A model generated the notes under the pieces. That model searched no databases. It was not told the DNA's origin and saw only the letters and a list, made by a program, of their open reading frames with translations. A DNA stretch of 64,000 nt. It comes from Rallus limicola (Eukaryota; Chordata; Aves; Gruiformes; Rallidae). Each line of letters begins with the position of its first letter. The first letter of the stretch is position 1. The stretch spans positions 4,410,001-4,474,000 of the forward strand of contig JAKCOZ010000018.1 in the NCBI GenBank assembly GCA_022605955.1. Reading direction: 5' to 3'. Shown here one piece after another: positions 61,760 to 64,000 of this stretch. The translations under genes were made by a program, and so were the position numbers.

Positions 61760-64000
61760 TAAGCGTCAGAACTGTGAAAGAGTCTGATGAGGATGGAGTA
61801 ACTGCTGACCAAATAGTGCTCCACACCAGCTGCTGGAGAGGCCAAGTTTATCAGTGAGTTGTGCACTTCTGACTCTGTAGACTGCACCCACCTTGGAACC
61901 TCTGAAGAGTCATTATAATGAGTTCTTCAAAAAACTTAAGGAATTTGGGCAAATTCTCACCTCAGTCGGTTCAGCTACGCACGCTACCCAGGAGGTCCCA
62001 GGGGAAGACACCAGCTCAGTGACAGGCACCAATAAACTCAGAGGGAAGAGAGCTTTGTGGCACACCCGTCACTGAAACCTGGCATTTCTCAATGAAGAGT
62101 ATGGATGTATTTAAGAGACAAAAGACTTGTACTCCCTGTCTCTTTCTGAAGTGTACTTTTGAAAGGAGGTATGTTATTTTGTGAGAAAGGAGAGCTATAC
62201 TGATGCATGCTTGGTAGGTCACAGCACTTCTCTTTAGCTGATTCAACAGACATCTGTTACATATCTAATAATCAATCATCTCCAAGTTGATTTTATGGTT
62301 GCACGTATCACATTAACATTTAAAGCAATTTCTACAATTATGGAAGCAGCTAATAGCTTTAGTTTGAATTTCATTTCACAGAAATTTAGTCTGATTCTAT
62401 AGAAGAGACGGAATAATGGAGGTTCTCTTTCTCTGTATCACTACTTTTAATGGAAGACCATTAAGAAAACTGCATTGTTTTACACTGCTGAACTGATGGT
62501 CATTTTGTCACATCACCTGCTTGTTTGACATGACCAGCTACTATGCATCACAAGATGACTTACTTGTTTAAAGAAAGACAAGCTCCCCAACAGGCCTTAT
62601 CAGGCTCAGAACCTCATCTATCACACTAACTTCCTTCTAACCATCCTGTTAGGAATTACTACATGGAAGAGGTTTTAAGCTACATTTTATCTATCTCTAA
62701 TTCCTTGTAATTACTGCCTTGGGTACCAAACATACTTTGCCTTGCCACTGCTGTGACACACTGATGTCCATACTGCATATGAAGTTATGGATCTCAATGC
62801 AAAGAGGAGCTGTACCAAAATGCCAGCTACTAAAAATGCTTAGCTGTTACATCCCTATGAAATATTTTCAAATCCACAATACTTAAGTTATGTTAAAAAT
62901 GCAATGAGGTAACAAGTTCTAGTGATATTTCTGTATAATACATTTGAAAGGATGCCAATGAGGATTGGTTCTATACTCTGTAGTTTGGGCTACAAAGATG
63001 CAGCAAGCACTTGACTGACAGTTCCTTACCCGAATGCCTGCGTAATGGTACCCAACGAAAAAAATCCCTTTACTAAGGTTTCCATCTTTACAAGTTAGGG
63101 GAAAAGCTTTCTCTAAACCTTGCAGTTCTAAATTTGGTTGTGTTGTAGGGGCTGACACCTTTGAGGTATGGGCTGTTATCAAACCCAGCAGCCATTTACC
63201 GATTTAAACCAGAGAAACACAATGATATAATTACACAGAAAATACACAGCATAATCTGCAATGCTTATTGGCTTTGCTTTATACTCTGAAGGTAGCAAAA
63301 GTTTTAAAGACACGGATTACTACATTGCAGTACCCATGTTCATGAAATATCTGGGGTTTAAGTGTTTTCATGAAATGAACTTTCTGTCAAACGAAGTTCT
63401 CTCTCACTGACAAACCTCTAAGTGTGTCAGACAAAGACATTCCCAAAATCAGCTCTTTTCATTGTACTTCATGGCTAAACTGCAACAAGGGGAGGGCAGA
63501 ATATTTATAATATCTCATCTTATATCCAGCACCTAAGTTAATTGAGTCCTCTCTACAGCAACAAAAGGGTGAAAGAGCCTTAACTTAGAGATTACTTGGA
63601 CTTCCTTGAATTGCTTCAAAAATCATCTTCCTCCCCTGCCCCTTGGCATACAGATAGCCAATGACACAAGGTCTCTTGGGACCATAACTTGAATTCCTAG
63701 AATTAGACTCTATGACTACTAGCAAAACTCCCATCATACTATAACTCCTCAATTTTCATAGTAACTCCAGAGAAAGAGATATACAAGACAGTATGGCCCA
63801 TGTGCACATGGTATTGGCACTAGAAAGTGCCTTTCAATAGCTGACACCACATCCAAATGCCATTACTTTGTGAAGCTCATTTTCTAGCAAAGCAGTGTAA
63901 TGTATTTCCTTCCTTCTTTGAAGTCTTTGTGTTCTCAGTTGCTATTTAAAATTAACCCAGATATGGAGATTAAACAACCATTTGGGGAAACGTGCTAATC
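61760..64000. other. Gene-free AT-rich stretch to the window end
   Basis: No coding region, transposon or strong regulatory signature recognised. Short open frames only. Confidence 0.55.

Noticed and set aside
1..64000. CRISPR arrays, bacterial operons, phage or integron structure, tRNA and rRNA genes
   Set aside because: No spaced repeat array, no ribosome-binding-site-led gene series and no recognisable tRNA or rRNA sequence; the window is clearly vertebrate nuclear DNA.
1..64000. Endogenous retrovirus or LTR element
   Set aside because: No paired long direct repeats, primer-binding site, polypurine tract or gag/pol-like frame was seen; an old solo LTR cannot be excluded by eye.

Overview
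This window looks like nuclear DNA from a bird. It is AT-rich, has very low gene density, lacks any long open reading frame, and is scattered with 5'-truncated CR1 LINE fragments in both orientations. Several of these end in the CR1 3' terminal motif (copies of ATTCTATG or close variants). No SINE family of the mammalian Alu/B1 type, no bacterial operon structure and no rRNA or tRNA gene was seen. A galliform is plausible from the CR1 types, but the species cannot be fixed from the sequence alone.

The dominant functional landmark is one strong CpG island at about 14.30-15.28 kb, about 1 kb long. It is very GC-rich, with a CCAAT box, GC boxes, a G-quadruplex motif, alternating CG tracts, a polypyrimidine tract and short tandem duplications. 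It is almost certainly the promoter and first exon of a vertebrate gene. The longest open frames in the window lie here, but they arise because GC-rich DNA has few stop codons, and none resembles a protein I know. The CCAAT box followed by G-rich DNA on the + strand favours rightward transcription. Two acceptable splice donors occur on the + strand (after 14,794 and 15,365). Leftward or bidirectional transcription is not excluded.

The rest is best read as intron and/or intergenic DNA. 1-14.3 kb has simple repeats, two short perfect or near-perfect hairpins, and a small isolated CpG-dense patch near 9.3 kb. 15.3-36.9 kb has CR1 remnants (18.0, 21.7, 24.4, 28.9, 29.2 and 31.1 kb), poly(A) runs, and a possible terminal coding exon on the minus strand at 28.2-28.4 kb. 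36.9-47.8 kb has three further CR1 copies. 47.8-61.4 kb has an unusual roughly 200-bp palindrome at 51.2-51.4 kb inside a stretch that looks like a conserved noncoding element. 61.4-61.8 kb holds a CR1 interrupted by a second CR1.

I did not find a novel multi-gene system. The observations most worth following up are the long palindrome, the unassigned CpG-island promoter, the candidate minus-strand exon and the nested CR1.
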